The notes under the pieces were generated by a model that ran no database searches, was not told the DNA's origin, and saw only the letters and a list, made by a program, of their open reading frames with translations. A stretch of DNA of 13,090 nucleotides from Leptofilum sp050292445. Lineage in GTDB: Bacteria; Chloroflexota; Anaerolineae; Promineifilales; Promineifilaceae. The stretch's first letter is position 1, and each line of letters opens with the position of its first letter. Positions 1 to 5,775 of this stretch are shown here, in pieces. The DNA lies in NCBI GenBank assembly GCA_050292445.1, contig JBNKLQ010000178.1, positions 1-13,090 on the forward strand, written 5' to 3'. The position numbers and the translations under genes are program-made.

Positions 1-1143
1 GGTGCCCTTCATGGCCGTTACCAACTGTTGAACAATGGCCAACCTCAACCCAACACCCCCGTGTTTACGATGTGCGGTTTCATCAGTTTGGCGAAACGGT
101 TCAAAAATATAGCTCAAATGCTCTTTGGCAATGCCAATCCCCGTATCTTTAACCTCAACACTCCAATGGGTGGCATTTGTTTTGTAAACCCGGACGACAA
201 TGCTGCCAGATTCAGTGTATTTAATGGCATTTACAACCAGGTTCGTCACAATCTGCTCAATTCTTACTTTGTCACCAATGGCTGAGCTGGGCAGATTCGC
301 GTTAACTTTTATCCGCATAGCCAGTCCCTTTTGCAAAGCCAGCGGTAAATAATTTGAATAGACCACTTCAACCAAAGCCTGGGGCGGAAATTCTTCTTCT
401 ATCAAACGTAACTGGCCCGATTCAATTTGGGATTGATCAAGCAATTCAGCGAAAATATTTTTTAGCACTACGGCCTTATCAACGATTCGCTGGGTCATAT
501 CCTGCTGCTCTGGCGTGAGGGGACCGTAGATACCTTCTTTCAACATTTCGGCCAAGCCCATCATTGCCCCTAAGGGTGTCCGTAATTCATGGCCCATGCG
601 GGCAATAAACCGTGTCTTAAACTCATTGGCCTCGGTGGCTTTTTGGGCCATTGCTTCAATTTCTTTAATCTCAACCATATAACGGCTAACGGCCGTTTGA
701 AGGGCACTACGAATAAGCTCTTGTTCCTTGAGAATATTCTTCTCCTGACTCTGGATATAACCTCGAATGACCGCTTCCTGGTAGGCATCAATGGCTTCTA
801 ATGCTGGAGCAATCTGAGCCTGCTTCAGGTGATCTAATAGAAATTGGCGCGTTATGTGCCCTAAACGTAATGCAGCCTGCTCGCTCAAGCCCGCTTGATA
901 TAACTGACCACCGTGTGCTATGGCTGAGAAATTTGGCTCACAAAAATACTGATTGAGGGCATCCACTTCATTAGAGGCAATGCTTCTTAGTACGTTAGGC
1001 CGTAGCGTCGTGCGTCGGCTAAACAAAGTATCGCGCAAAACTTTAAAGTAATTGCTCTCTAACTCAGCATGGCGAGATTCAATGAGCTGTGTCAAAGTCT
1101 CTTGCCAGGTGTTGGTTGGTGCCAATTGAATATCCCCCATCAT
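1..1143 (-). CDS. Sensor histidine kinase, C-terminus cut by the window edge
   Basis: About 381 residues are visible, read from ATG-ATG at 1138-1143 to the left edge; no stop is reached. Residues 1-150 are an alpha-helical region without membrane segments, loosely resembling the RsbR/RsbRD N-terminal sensor type (weak inference). A helical linker follows, then a HisKA dimerisation domain with the H-box MGHELRTPLG (phospho-acceptor His185) and a HATPase_c domain. The latter shows an N-box around NLVVNAIKY (Asn301, Asn305), the G1 box DTGIGI (Asp333), an F-box IFEPFRQ and a G2 box near residue 362. The protein should be a cytoplasmic kinase that autophosphorylates on His and passes phosphate to an unseen response regulator. 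The G2 box reads GGVGLRLAI where GGTGLGLAI is usual, so one glycine is replaced by Arg. Only a short tail of the ATPase domain, and possibly a receiver domain, is missing. It lies 85 bp downstream of the DUF574 methyltransferase on the same strand and may be co-transcribed with it. Confidence 0.88.
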   Translation of the reverse strand, partial: MMGDIQLAPTNTWQETLTQLIESRHAELESNYFKVLRDTLFSRRTTLRPNVLRSIASNEVDALNQYFCEPNFSAIAHGGQLYQAGLSEQAALRLGHITRQFLLDHLKQAQIAPALEAIDAYQEAVIRGYIQSQEKNILKEQELIRSALQTAVSRYMVEIKEIEAMAQKATEANEFKTRFIARMGHELRTPLGAMMGLAEMLKEGIYGPLTPEQQDMTQRIVDKAVVLKNIFAELLDQSQIESGQLRLIEEEFPPQALVEVVYSNYLPLALQKGLAMRIKVNANLPSSAIGDKVRIEQIVTNLVVNAIKYTESGSIVVRVYKTNATHWSVEVKDTGIGIAKEHLSYIFEPFRQTDETAHRKHGGVGLRLAIVQQLVTAMKGT

Positions 1144-1228
1144 GCAGCAGCTTACGACTTCTTTCGATTCACGACGCGTTCCAATGCCTAGGGGGAACGG
1201 CCGTTAAACAGGCTCAAGATCAGCGCCC

Positions 1229-2026
1229 CTACTTGACCAGGTAAGCACCATAACCACCAGCCAATGGCCCGATAGTCTCCAGATCTTCTTGGGCAAGTTC
1301 TGACTCATCAAAACCATGCCATTCTAACAAAGAGATAAAATCTTGATCCATTTGCCAGGGCTGCAGCAATTCACGGAATTGTTGTAAGGAACGTCGATGA
1401 AACTTTGACCCCATTTTTTCATAGATTTGGAACGTTTGATCCAGCGCTGCGTTTTGCGGCAGGTCAGCCCCCTGGGCATTGAAGGCCAGGCAACTGCCGG
1501 GGGCAGCCCAATCATAGGTGTATTGGGCAATGTGAGCGATAGCCTCATCTGTTAAAAAGGCACTGACGCCCCAAAGAACAAACCCAACTTTACGCTTGCC
1601 ACCAAATGCTTCCTGCACTTCAGGCCGATTAAGCAAAATTTCTGGTTCAGCAGCATTTGCCTCAAAGAAATACACGTCCGACGTATTTCCCAAGATATCA
1701 TGGGCATATTCAACAACAACTGGATCATAATCAGAATAAACAATGGTTGTGCCCTGGGGAGCAACTTGATGAATATGATCATTGGTGGGCAATCCCGAGG
1801 CTAAATCAACGATCACATCATGAGCGCGCCGCACGGTCAATTCCGTGGCAATATCTTGCAAGGCCCAACGCTGAAGGCGGGCACCTTTTGGGGCAAACGG
1901 CAAGAGTTTAATCACCTGCTCAGCAGCCTGACGATCGACTTCAAAGTTATGGTTACCACCGAGGTAATAATCGTACATTCGGCCAGCATTGGGCTTGCTG
2001 TCGTCAATAATACTTTCTTTGGGCAT
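1229..2026 (-). CDS. SAM-dependent methyltransferase, DUF574 / Methyltransf_19 family
   Basis: This 265-residue protein starts at ATG 2024-2026, preceded by AGGAG (2034-2038) at a 7-nt spacing. The N-terminus contains the family hallmark: an Asn-Ala-Gly-Arg-Met-Tyr-Asp-Tyr-Tyr-Leu-Gly-Gly stretch followed by NFEVDRQAAE (about residues 13-38). A Rossmann-like SAM site follows, with VIVDLASGLPT near residues 70-80 and IVYSDYDPVVVEYA near 95-107. The C-terminus, GGYGAYLVK, is also typical of the family. Members are usually 260-280 residues and are common in Actinobacteria and Chloroflexota; their substrate is unknown, so none is proposed. No signal peptide or membrane segment is seen, so it should be cytoplasmic. 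The histidine kinase follows on the same strand. The gene has no ACGGCCGT octamer, unlike most genes to the right. Confidence 0.85.
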   Translation of the reverse strand: MPKESIIDDSKPNAGRMYDYYLGGNHNFEVDRQAAEQVIKLLPFAPKGARLQRWALQDIATELTVRRAHDVIVDLASGLPTNDHIHQVAPQGTTIVYSDYDPVVVEYAHDILGNTSDVYFFEANAAEPEILLNRPEVQEAFGGKRKVGFVLWGVSAFLTDEAIAHIAQYTYDWAAPGSCLAFNAQGADLPQNAALDQTFQIYEKMGSKFHRRSLQQFRELLQPWQMDQDFISLLEWHGFDESELAQEDLETIGPLAGGYGAYLVK

Positions 2027-2276
2027 GTTGTCTCTCCTGCGAGTTGATGAGGTTTTACTAATTGTGCGAGTGCCTTAGATTGTACACAAACGCCTGCACT
2101 TAACCTGTAAATGAACTTCAAGTTACCTGCAAAATAATCCTATTCAAGAGTTGCGCGGCAGAAGAGTTGTTATCCTGCGCCTTGTTTGCGTAACTCCTGC
2201 TATTACTTTCAGTGTAACCGGGCAAAAAACGATAAACAAGATACTACAGTAAGGGGTGCATCCTAATCCAAAAAAT
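2027..2276. other. Intergenic region upstream of the DUF574 methyltransferase
   Basis: Together with the terminator that follows it, this makes a gene-free stretch of about 306 bases, to 2332. It holds the methyltransferase ribosome binding site (2034-2038) and a possible -10 element TACAAT on the minus strand (2079-2084) with no convincing -35. Two imperfect direct repeats, ACCTGTAAAT at 2103-2112 and ACCTGCAAAA at 2125-2134, are offset by 22 bp, about two helical turns. I see no convincing small gene or structured RNA here. Confidence 0.4.
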
Positions 2277-2307
2277 AAATGGGCCAGCAAAAAATGCTAG
2301 CCCATTT
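2268..2307 (-). terminator. Rho-independent terminator after the YceI-domain lipoprotein gene
   Basis: The arms 2277-2288 and 2296-2307 pair over 12 bp with one G-U wobble around a 7-nt A-rich loop. On the minus strand the stem is followed by a U-rich tract (2268-2276). It begins 26 bp after the stop codon at 2333, so it ends the lipoprotein transcript and insulates the methyltransferase downstream. The plus strand also has a T-rich stretch after the stem, so some bidirectional activity is possible. Confidence 0.85.
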
Positions 2308-2332
2308 TACTCTTTTGGTTTCGGCCTATCTA

Positions 2333-3139
2333 TTAGGAAGCATCAGCCACAAAGTTAATGATCAAATCTACTTCATTTTCCACGTTGGCAACGTTGGGGA
2401 CCTCAGGAATATTGAGGCCGTACGTGTCGCGCAGGACAGTGGCAGTGGCGGTGCCGGAGATTTGGCTGTCGGAAACGGCCGTTGCCACCACGCTAAAGGT
2501 CACCGGCTCGGTAATGTCCCGAATGGTCAAATCGCCATCAATGGTAAAGCTAATTTCTTCACCCACCGCAGCAGAGGCAGGCAGGTCATTTACGGCCGTA
2601 GGCACAAAGCTGATAAATTCATAGTCACCCGTATCTAAAATTTCGTTTTGGATGGCCCGATTACGAAAATTATTGTCTGTAGCCAGAGTACGGGCATTGA
2701 TTTGAATTTCGCCTACTTGGGCAGTCGATAGATCGCTGAAGTCCAGCGCAATCTGTCCTGCCACCTGATCGGTAGTGCCCACGACTGTGGTGCGCACGCC
2801 ACGCAAATCTTCATCCAGTTCAAAGCGAACTTCGGATTCACCCTGGCTAATTTCATAGACGACCAAACCAGTAGATGCTGGCTCAGCTGTGTCTTCTGTC
2901 AATTCTCCAGCTGTGGCTTCCTCATCCATCGTTTCTTCCGCTTCGTCCAACTCAACCGGTGGTTCTTCAGCTGCCGCTGTGGGCTCCTCGACAGCAGCAG
3001 GCTCCTCGCTTTCTTCAATTTCCAGAGGAACAGCCTCGATAGTGGCACTAGGCTCCGCCGGTTCCTGCAAAATGCCACAGGCGGTTGCAGTTAACAAAAC
3101 CATAAACAAAAGCAACACCTGATAAATATTCTTCTTCAC
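2333..3139 (-). CDS. YceI-domain lipoprotein with an acidic stalk
   Basis: The 268-residue protein starts at GTG (3137-3139), with GGAGG at 3146-3150 and a 6-nt spacer. The N-terminus is a lipoprotein signal peptide: KK, a hydrophobic core LLLFMVLL, then ATAC with the likely lipidated Cys21. Residues 25-88 form a low-complexity stalk of Glu, Asp, Ala, Pro and Thr. From about residue 92 the YceI beta-barrel fold is recognisable: a VRFEL strand, TLATDNNFRNRAIQ, DTGDYEFISF, IDGDLTIRDITEPVTFSV and a C-terminal VDLIINFVA. YceI-like proteins form lipocalin-like barrels that bind isoprenoids or other amphiphiles. Here the domain would be held outside the cytoplasmic membrane; its ligand cannot be read from the sequence. 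The gene is divergent from the recombinase-like gene and has its own terminator. It carries two ACGGCCGT octamers, both in the Thr-Ala-Val phase. Confidence 0.9.
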   Translation of the reverse strand: MKKNIYQVLLLFMVLLTATACGILQEPAEPSATIEAVPLEIEESEEPAAVEEPTAAAEEPPVELDEAEETMDEEATAGELTEDTAEPASTGLVVYEISQGESEVRFELDEDLRGVRTTVVGTTDQVAGQIALDFSDLSTAQVGEIQINARTLATDNNFRNRAIQNEILDTGDYEFISFVPTAVNDLPASAAVGEEISFTIDGDLTIRDITEPVTFSVVATAVSDSQISGTATATVLRDTYGLNIPEVPNVANVENEVDLIINFVADAS

Positions 3140-3171
3140 AAAATACCTCCATAGCTAAGGTTTGTCAGCAC

Positions 3172-3200
3172 ATTTAAAATAAAACCGTTGGCTGTGCCAA
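3172..3200 (-). promoter_or_regulatory. Candidate sigma-70-type promoter of the YceI lipoprotein gene
   Basis: On the minus strand TTGGCA (3195-3200) is separated by 17 bp from TTAAAT (3172-3177). The -35 matches 5 of 6 consensus positions and the -10 matches 4 of 6. Transcription would start near 3165, about 25 nt before the GTG start and just ahead of the GGAGG site. This rests on consensus matching alone. Confidence 0.4.
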
Positions 3201-3277
3201 AATTCCAACACCCAATTGTACGGTCACACTTTTTGGGTAGATCCTGCCAACTGCATCCTCTTAGAAAGGATTAAGCA

Positions 3278-3382
3278 ATGATGATAAGGCTTACTCAGCC
3301 AGCCAGCTATCAGCAATCTCCTCAACATCCAGGTCTGCGGCGTATAGAAGACATCAACTTCCTGTTAATTTGCGAATCTTGA
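3278..3382 (+). CDS. Candidate 34-residue small protein of unknown function
   Basis: An open frame begins with ATG ATG at 3278-3283 and ends with TGA at 3380-3382. AAAGGA (3265-3270) lies 7 nt upstream of the first ATG, a good ribosome-binding position. The peptide begins MMIRLTQPASYQQ and ends INFLLICES; it has no signal peptide, membrane helix or recognisable domain. It lies in the spacer between the divergent lipoprotein and recombinase-like genes, on the recombinase strand. Its stop codon overlaps the TTGACA box of the recombinase promoter candidate. It may be chance, since a frame of this length is common; the ribosome binding site is the only positive evidence. Confidence 0.22.
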   Translation: MMIRLTQPASYQQSPQHPGLRRIEDINFLLICES

Positions 3383-3407
3383 CAAATCCGTCCAAATGTT
3401 CTAATCT
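3379..3407 (+). promoter_or_regulatory. Candidate sigma-70-type promoter of the recombinase-like gene
   Basis: A perfect TTGACA (3379-3384) is followed after 17 bp by TAATCT (3402-3407), a weak -10 matching 3 of 6 positions. Transcription would begin near 3414, upstream of the AAAGGAG site (3436-3442) and the GTG at 3451. If it is used, translation cannot start at the in-frame ATG at 3370, which supports the GTG start. Confidence 0.45.
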
Positions 3408-3450
3408 CCTTGTCTATACGAAAAGAAATCCCTTCAAAGGAGAATGTAGC

Positions 3451-4410
3451 GTGAGTGAGCAAAAACCGTTAATTTCACCTGATAAACTCCCTCCAAAACA
3501 AGACGCCCCACCCCTTTCTGCTGATGCTTCTATTCAGGCAGCACTGGGCCTGTTTGAAACCCACATGCGGGATGAAGGCTTTGCCTTAAACACCATCAAA
3601 GCATTTGCCAGCGATGTTCGCTTGCTGGGCAAATATTTAGGCATCGGCCAACCCATTGGCGAAATTGGCACTAAAAATCTGAACGATTTTCTCAAATGGC
3701 TCGTGGAAGAACGTGGTGTACCGTGCAGTCCTAAGTCGTACGCTCGACGCGTGACCACCCTAAAAGTGTTCTTTAGCTGGCTACATGAAGCTGGCGTGCT
3801 GCCGACTGACCCGTCGGTGGCCGTCATTCAACGCAGTGTCAAAAGTCCACTACCAACCATTCCCAATGAAGACGATCTGGCCAAAGCGCTGGCCGTCACC
3901 GAGCAAATTCGCCAGGGTAGCCAGGAACAAAAACCAGACGCCCGACCCCACCTGCTGTTAACCTTGCTGCTGCAAACCGGCATCAAAAAAGGGGAGGCGA
4001 TGACTATCGTGCCGAACCATATCGATCGCAGCGATTTGGAGCAGCCGATGTTGTTCATTCGTTATCCCAACCCGCGCCTGCGCTACAAAGAGCGCAAGCT
4101 GCCACTGGAACCAGAATGGCTGGAGGTGCTGGATGAGTACCTGGAGCAATACGAACCGCCGGACACGCTGTTCACCTGCACGCCGCGCAACCTGGAATAC
4201 ATTCTGCGCGATGTGGGCGATGAGGCTGGACTGGAACGCGGCCTGCTCTCCTTTGAGAATCTGCGCTGGGCCTCCACGATGCGCGACTGGCGCGCTAAAG
4301 AAGAACCGGACGATATTCGGCAAAAGCTGGGCCTGTCTAAAATTACCTGGCGCGAGACGAAGTCGAAGCTGGAAAGGCTGACGGAGCAGGAAGAGGCAGT
4401 AGAGCAGTAA
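3451..4410 (+). CDS. Tyrosine-recombinase-fold protein with a degenerate active site
   Basis: The start is GTG 3451, with AAAGGAG (3436-3442) 8 nt upstream, giving 319 residues. Residues 25-115 are an N-terminal SAM-like core-binding domain of the XerC/XerD and phage-integrase type, including LGLFETHMRDEGFALNTIKAF and LKVFFSWLHEAGV. The catalytic-fold region spans about 130-305. Aligned by eye to the R-K-H-x-x-R-H-Y signature, Arg I is Lys179 (TGIKKGE), the hairpin Lys213 is kept, the first His is Glu269, Arg II is kept as Arg272 (ENLRW), the His of the LGH motif is Leu295 (LGLSK), and the nucleophilic Tyr position is Lys304. No tyrosine occurs after about residue 250. The intact frame, good ribosome binding site and terminator argue for a maintained, non-catalytic DNA-binding role rather than a decaying gene; that role is inferred. 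It contains no ACGGCCGT octamer, which may hint at a different origin from the block to its right. Confidence 0.8.
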   Translation: MSEQKPLISPDKLPPKQDAPPLSADASIQAALGLFETHMRDEGFALNTIKAFASDVRLLGKYLGIGQPIGEIGTKNLNDFLKWLVEERGVPCSPKSYARRVTTLKVFFSWLHEAGVLPTDPSVAVIQRSVKSPLPTIPNEDDLAKALAVTEQIRQGSQEQKPDARPHLLLTLLLQTGIKKGEAMTIVPNHIDRSDLEQPMLFIRYPNPRLRYKERKLPLEPEWLEVLDEYLEQYEPPDTLFTCTPRNLEYILRDVGDEAGLERGLLSFENLRWASTMRDWRAKEEPDDIRQKLGLSKITWRETKSKLERLTEQEEAVEQ

Positions 4411-4502
4411 ACAGTGGTCAGTATTCAGTAAAAAGTGAAAAGAGGGAACTTTTTGGGAAGCAATGTCGTTACAGGAGTAGCTTAAACATTGTTTTCCTCT
4501 TG

Positions 4503-4536
4503 AAAAACCGTCGCTGCGGGCACAGCGGCGGTTTTT
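4503..4536 (+). terminator. Strong rho-independent terminator after the recombinase-like gene
   Basis: The arms 4503-4516 and 4523-4536 form a 14-bp stem with one G-U pair and a 6-nt loop, CGGGCA. The stem is GC-rich in the middle, with A5 on the left arm and T5 on the right, so it should work in both directions. It lies 92 bp after the recombinase stop and separates that gene from the methyltransferase downstream. The 92-bp spacer also holds a degenerate CAGT-rich stretch near 4412-4430 and no gene. Confidence 0.88.
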
Positions 4537-4598
4537 CTGATCAATCTGTCACTTTGTTCACCTCTTTTGGCTCTTGTAGAAAAAAGAGAGGAGGCAAA

Positions 4599-5369
4599 AT
4601 GACAGAACCCTTGTATGATGCGATTGATCATTACTACACAGAATTTGTCCACAAAGAGTTACAAGATCCATATTCACACTTCAACCTGCGTACAAATGAG
4701 ATTTTCCGACTCTTGGGCGAAATCAGCGGCAAGCAAATTTGTGATTTAGCCAGTGGCGAGGGTTATTTGTCACGGATGATGGCAGAACGGGGCGGGATGG
4801 TAACGGCCGTTGACATCTCCAATGCCCTACTTCAGCAAGCCAGAAAAATTTCACAAGGGTACTCCATCAACTTTCTTGTGGATGATGCCCAAACGCTTCA
4901 CAGCGTAGCAGATGAAACTTTTGATATTGTCGTATGCAACATGGCATTGATGGATGTCCCGGACATCGCTTCCGTTTTCCAGGCAGTCAATCGCATTTTG
5001 AAACCGGCTGGAAAATTTATCATCGCCCTGCTGCACCCCTGTTTTGAAACGCCATTTAGTGTGCCGGAAACAATTGCCGAAGTTGACGAAGCAGAGAACT
5101 ATGTTGCCTGCCGCGTTTTACATTACGATCAAGAGGGCTTTTGGCAATCTGGTGGAGAGGGTTTGCGAGGAAAAGTTGGGGCCTATCACCGAAAATTATC
5201 TACTTATCTCAATGGGCTTCTTCAAGCCGGATTTACAATTGAAGAGGTCGCCGAGCCAATGCTGCCAGAGACAGCGTCTGCAACCTCATTTGCGGCCCAA
5301 TGGAATCAAAAAATTCCACGCACTCTTATCGTCTCCAGTATAAAAGCTCGCACACTTCCCAGAAAGTGA
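4599..5369 (+). CDS. Class I SAM-dependent methyltransferase (Methyltransf_11/25 type)
   Basis: The start is ATG 4599, with GAGGAGG at 4588-4594; this gives 256 residues. An in-frame ATG at 4500 was rejected because it falls in the terminator stem. The Rossmann fold shows motif I ICDLASGEGYLSRM (about residues 47-60), motif II VTAVDIS ending in the acidic residue expected to bind the SAM ribose, FDIVVCNMALMDVPD (motif IV region) and LKPAGKFIIALLHPCFETP (post-motif region). This layout is typical of UbiE/Coq5-like and related small-molecule methyltransferases. The substrate cannot be inferred: the neighbours give no pathway and the C-terminal third, which normally forms the substrate pocket, is not diagnostic. 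There is no signal peptide or membrane segment. The gene is monocistronic between a terminator and a convergent gene whose stop lies only 20 bp away. It has one ACGGCCGT octamer, encoding Thr-Ala-Val. Confidence 0.88.
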   Translation: MTEPLYDAIDHYYTEFVHKELQDPYSHFNLRTNEIFRLLGEISGKQICDLASGEGYLSRMMAERGGMVTAVDISNALLQQARKISQGYSINFLVDDAQTLHSVADETFDIVVCNMALMDVPDIASVFQAVNRILKPAGKFIIALLHPCFETPFSVPETIAEVDEAENYVACRVLHYDQEGFWQSGGEGLRGKVGAYHRKLSTYLNGLLQAGFTIEEVAEPMLPETASATSFAAQWNQKIPRTLIVSSIKARTLPRK

Positions 5370-5389
5370 CTGCCACCTGGCTTTTGCGG

Positions 5390-5761
5390 TTATTGTTCGC
5401 CAGGAGTGGTGCGATCCAGGGTGCGGGTGAGGGTGTGAACATCAACGCGCTCGGTTTCGGGGGTGGCGTAGTAGACTACGGCCGTAACCTCATAAGTCTC
5501 AGTCGGTTCTTTATCGCGCAAATGCACCGTCAGGCTAAAGTTGGTTTGCAACGTTTCTATGACGTGCAGTGAGCCAGCTTCTTCCCCGCGTTCATTCGTA
5601 AAAGTTACCTGGATAGACGGCCGTTCCATAAATGGCGTCATGTCAAACCCAACTGCCACGCGACGGCCGTCCTCATGCATGTACAGTCCCAACTGCTTAA
5701 TTCTTACCTCTTCCCGAGGCTTCGGCCCTTCAAACGGGTCATCAAAAAACTTAATATCCAT
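5390..5761 (-). CDS. Uncharacterised 123-residue protein downstream of mfd
   Basis: I do not recognise the family. The start is ATG 5759-5761, with AGGGA (5767-5771) 5 nt upstream, only 14 bp after the mfd stop, so it is very likely co-transcribed with mfd. The protein begins MDIKFFDDPFEGP. It then alternates short predicted beta strands (RIKQLGLYM, RVAVGFDM, SIQVTFTN, SLHVIETL, NFSLTVHLRD, YEVTAVVYY) with charged turns and ends in a polar Thr/Arg-rich tail. That pattern suggests a small all-beta, possibly sandwich-like, soluble domain. No cysteine pair, signal peptide, membrane segment or enzymatic motif is visible. It contains three ACGGCCGT octamers in 372 bp, the densest of any gene here, and they fall in three different codon phases. 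Its place behind mfd is suggestive but does not prove a repair function. Confidence 0.75.
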   Translation of the reverse strand: MDIKFFDDPFEGPKPREEVRIKQLGLYMHEDGRRVAVGFDMTPFMERPSIQVTFTNERGEEAGSLHVIETLQTNFSLTVHLRDKEPTETYEVTAVVYYATPETERVDVHTLTRTLDRTTPGEQ

Positions 5762-5775
5762 AACAATCCCTACAA

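Larger units (their letters stand above)
3140..3450. other. Divergent intergenic region between the YceI lipoprotein and recombinase-like genes
   Basis: These 311 bases hold the lipoprotein ribosome binding site (3146-3150), one outward promoter candidate on each strand, a possible 34-residue small ORF (3278-3382) and the recombinase ribosome binding site (3436-3442). I see no long inverted repeat, attachment-site duplication or structured RNA. The recombinase frame can be read back to an ATG at 3370, but the ribosome binding site and promoter favour 3451. Confidence 0.5.

Noticed and set aside
1..2026. A two-component operon with a response regulator
   Set aside because: No receiver or output-domain gene is present beside the kinase within the window; the adjacent gene is a methyltransferase.
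3370..3450. N-terminal extension of the recombinase-like protein from ATG 3370
   Set aside because: A TTGACA-type promoter lies inside it, and the only good ribosome binding site (3436-3442) serves GTG 3451.
3140..4500. A mobile genetic element or integron around the integrase-like gene
   Set aside because: No terminal inverted repeats, target duplication, attachment site, cargo or tRNA was seen, and the protein lacks the catalytic tyrosine.
4500..4598. N-terminal extension of the class I methyltransferase from 4500
   Set aside because: It would translate through the terminator hairpin at 4503-4536. The ATG at 4599 has a strong GAGGAGG site and gives a normal family N-terminus.
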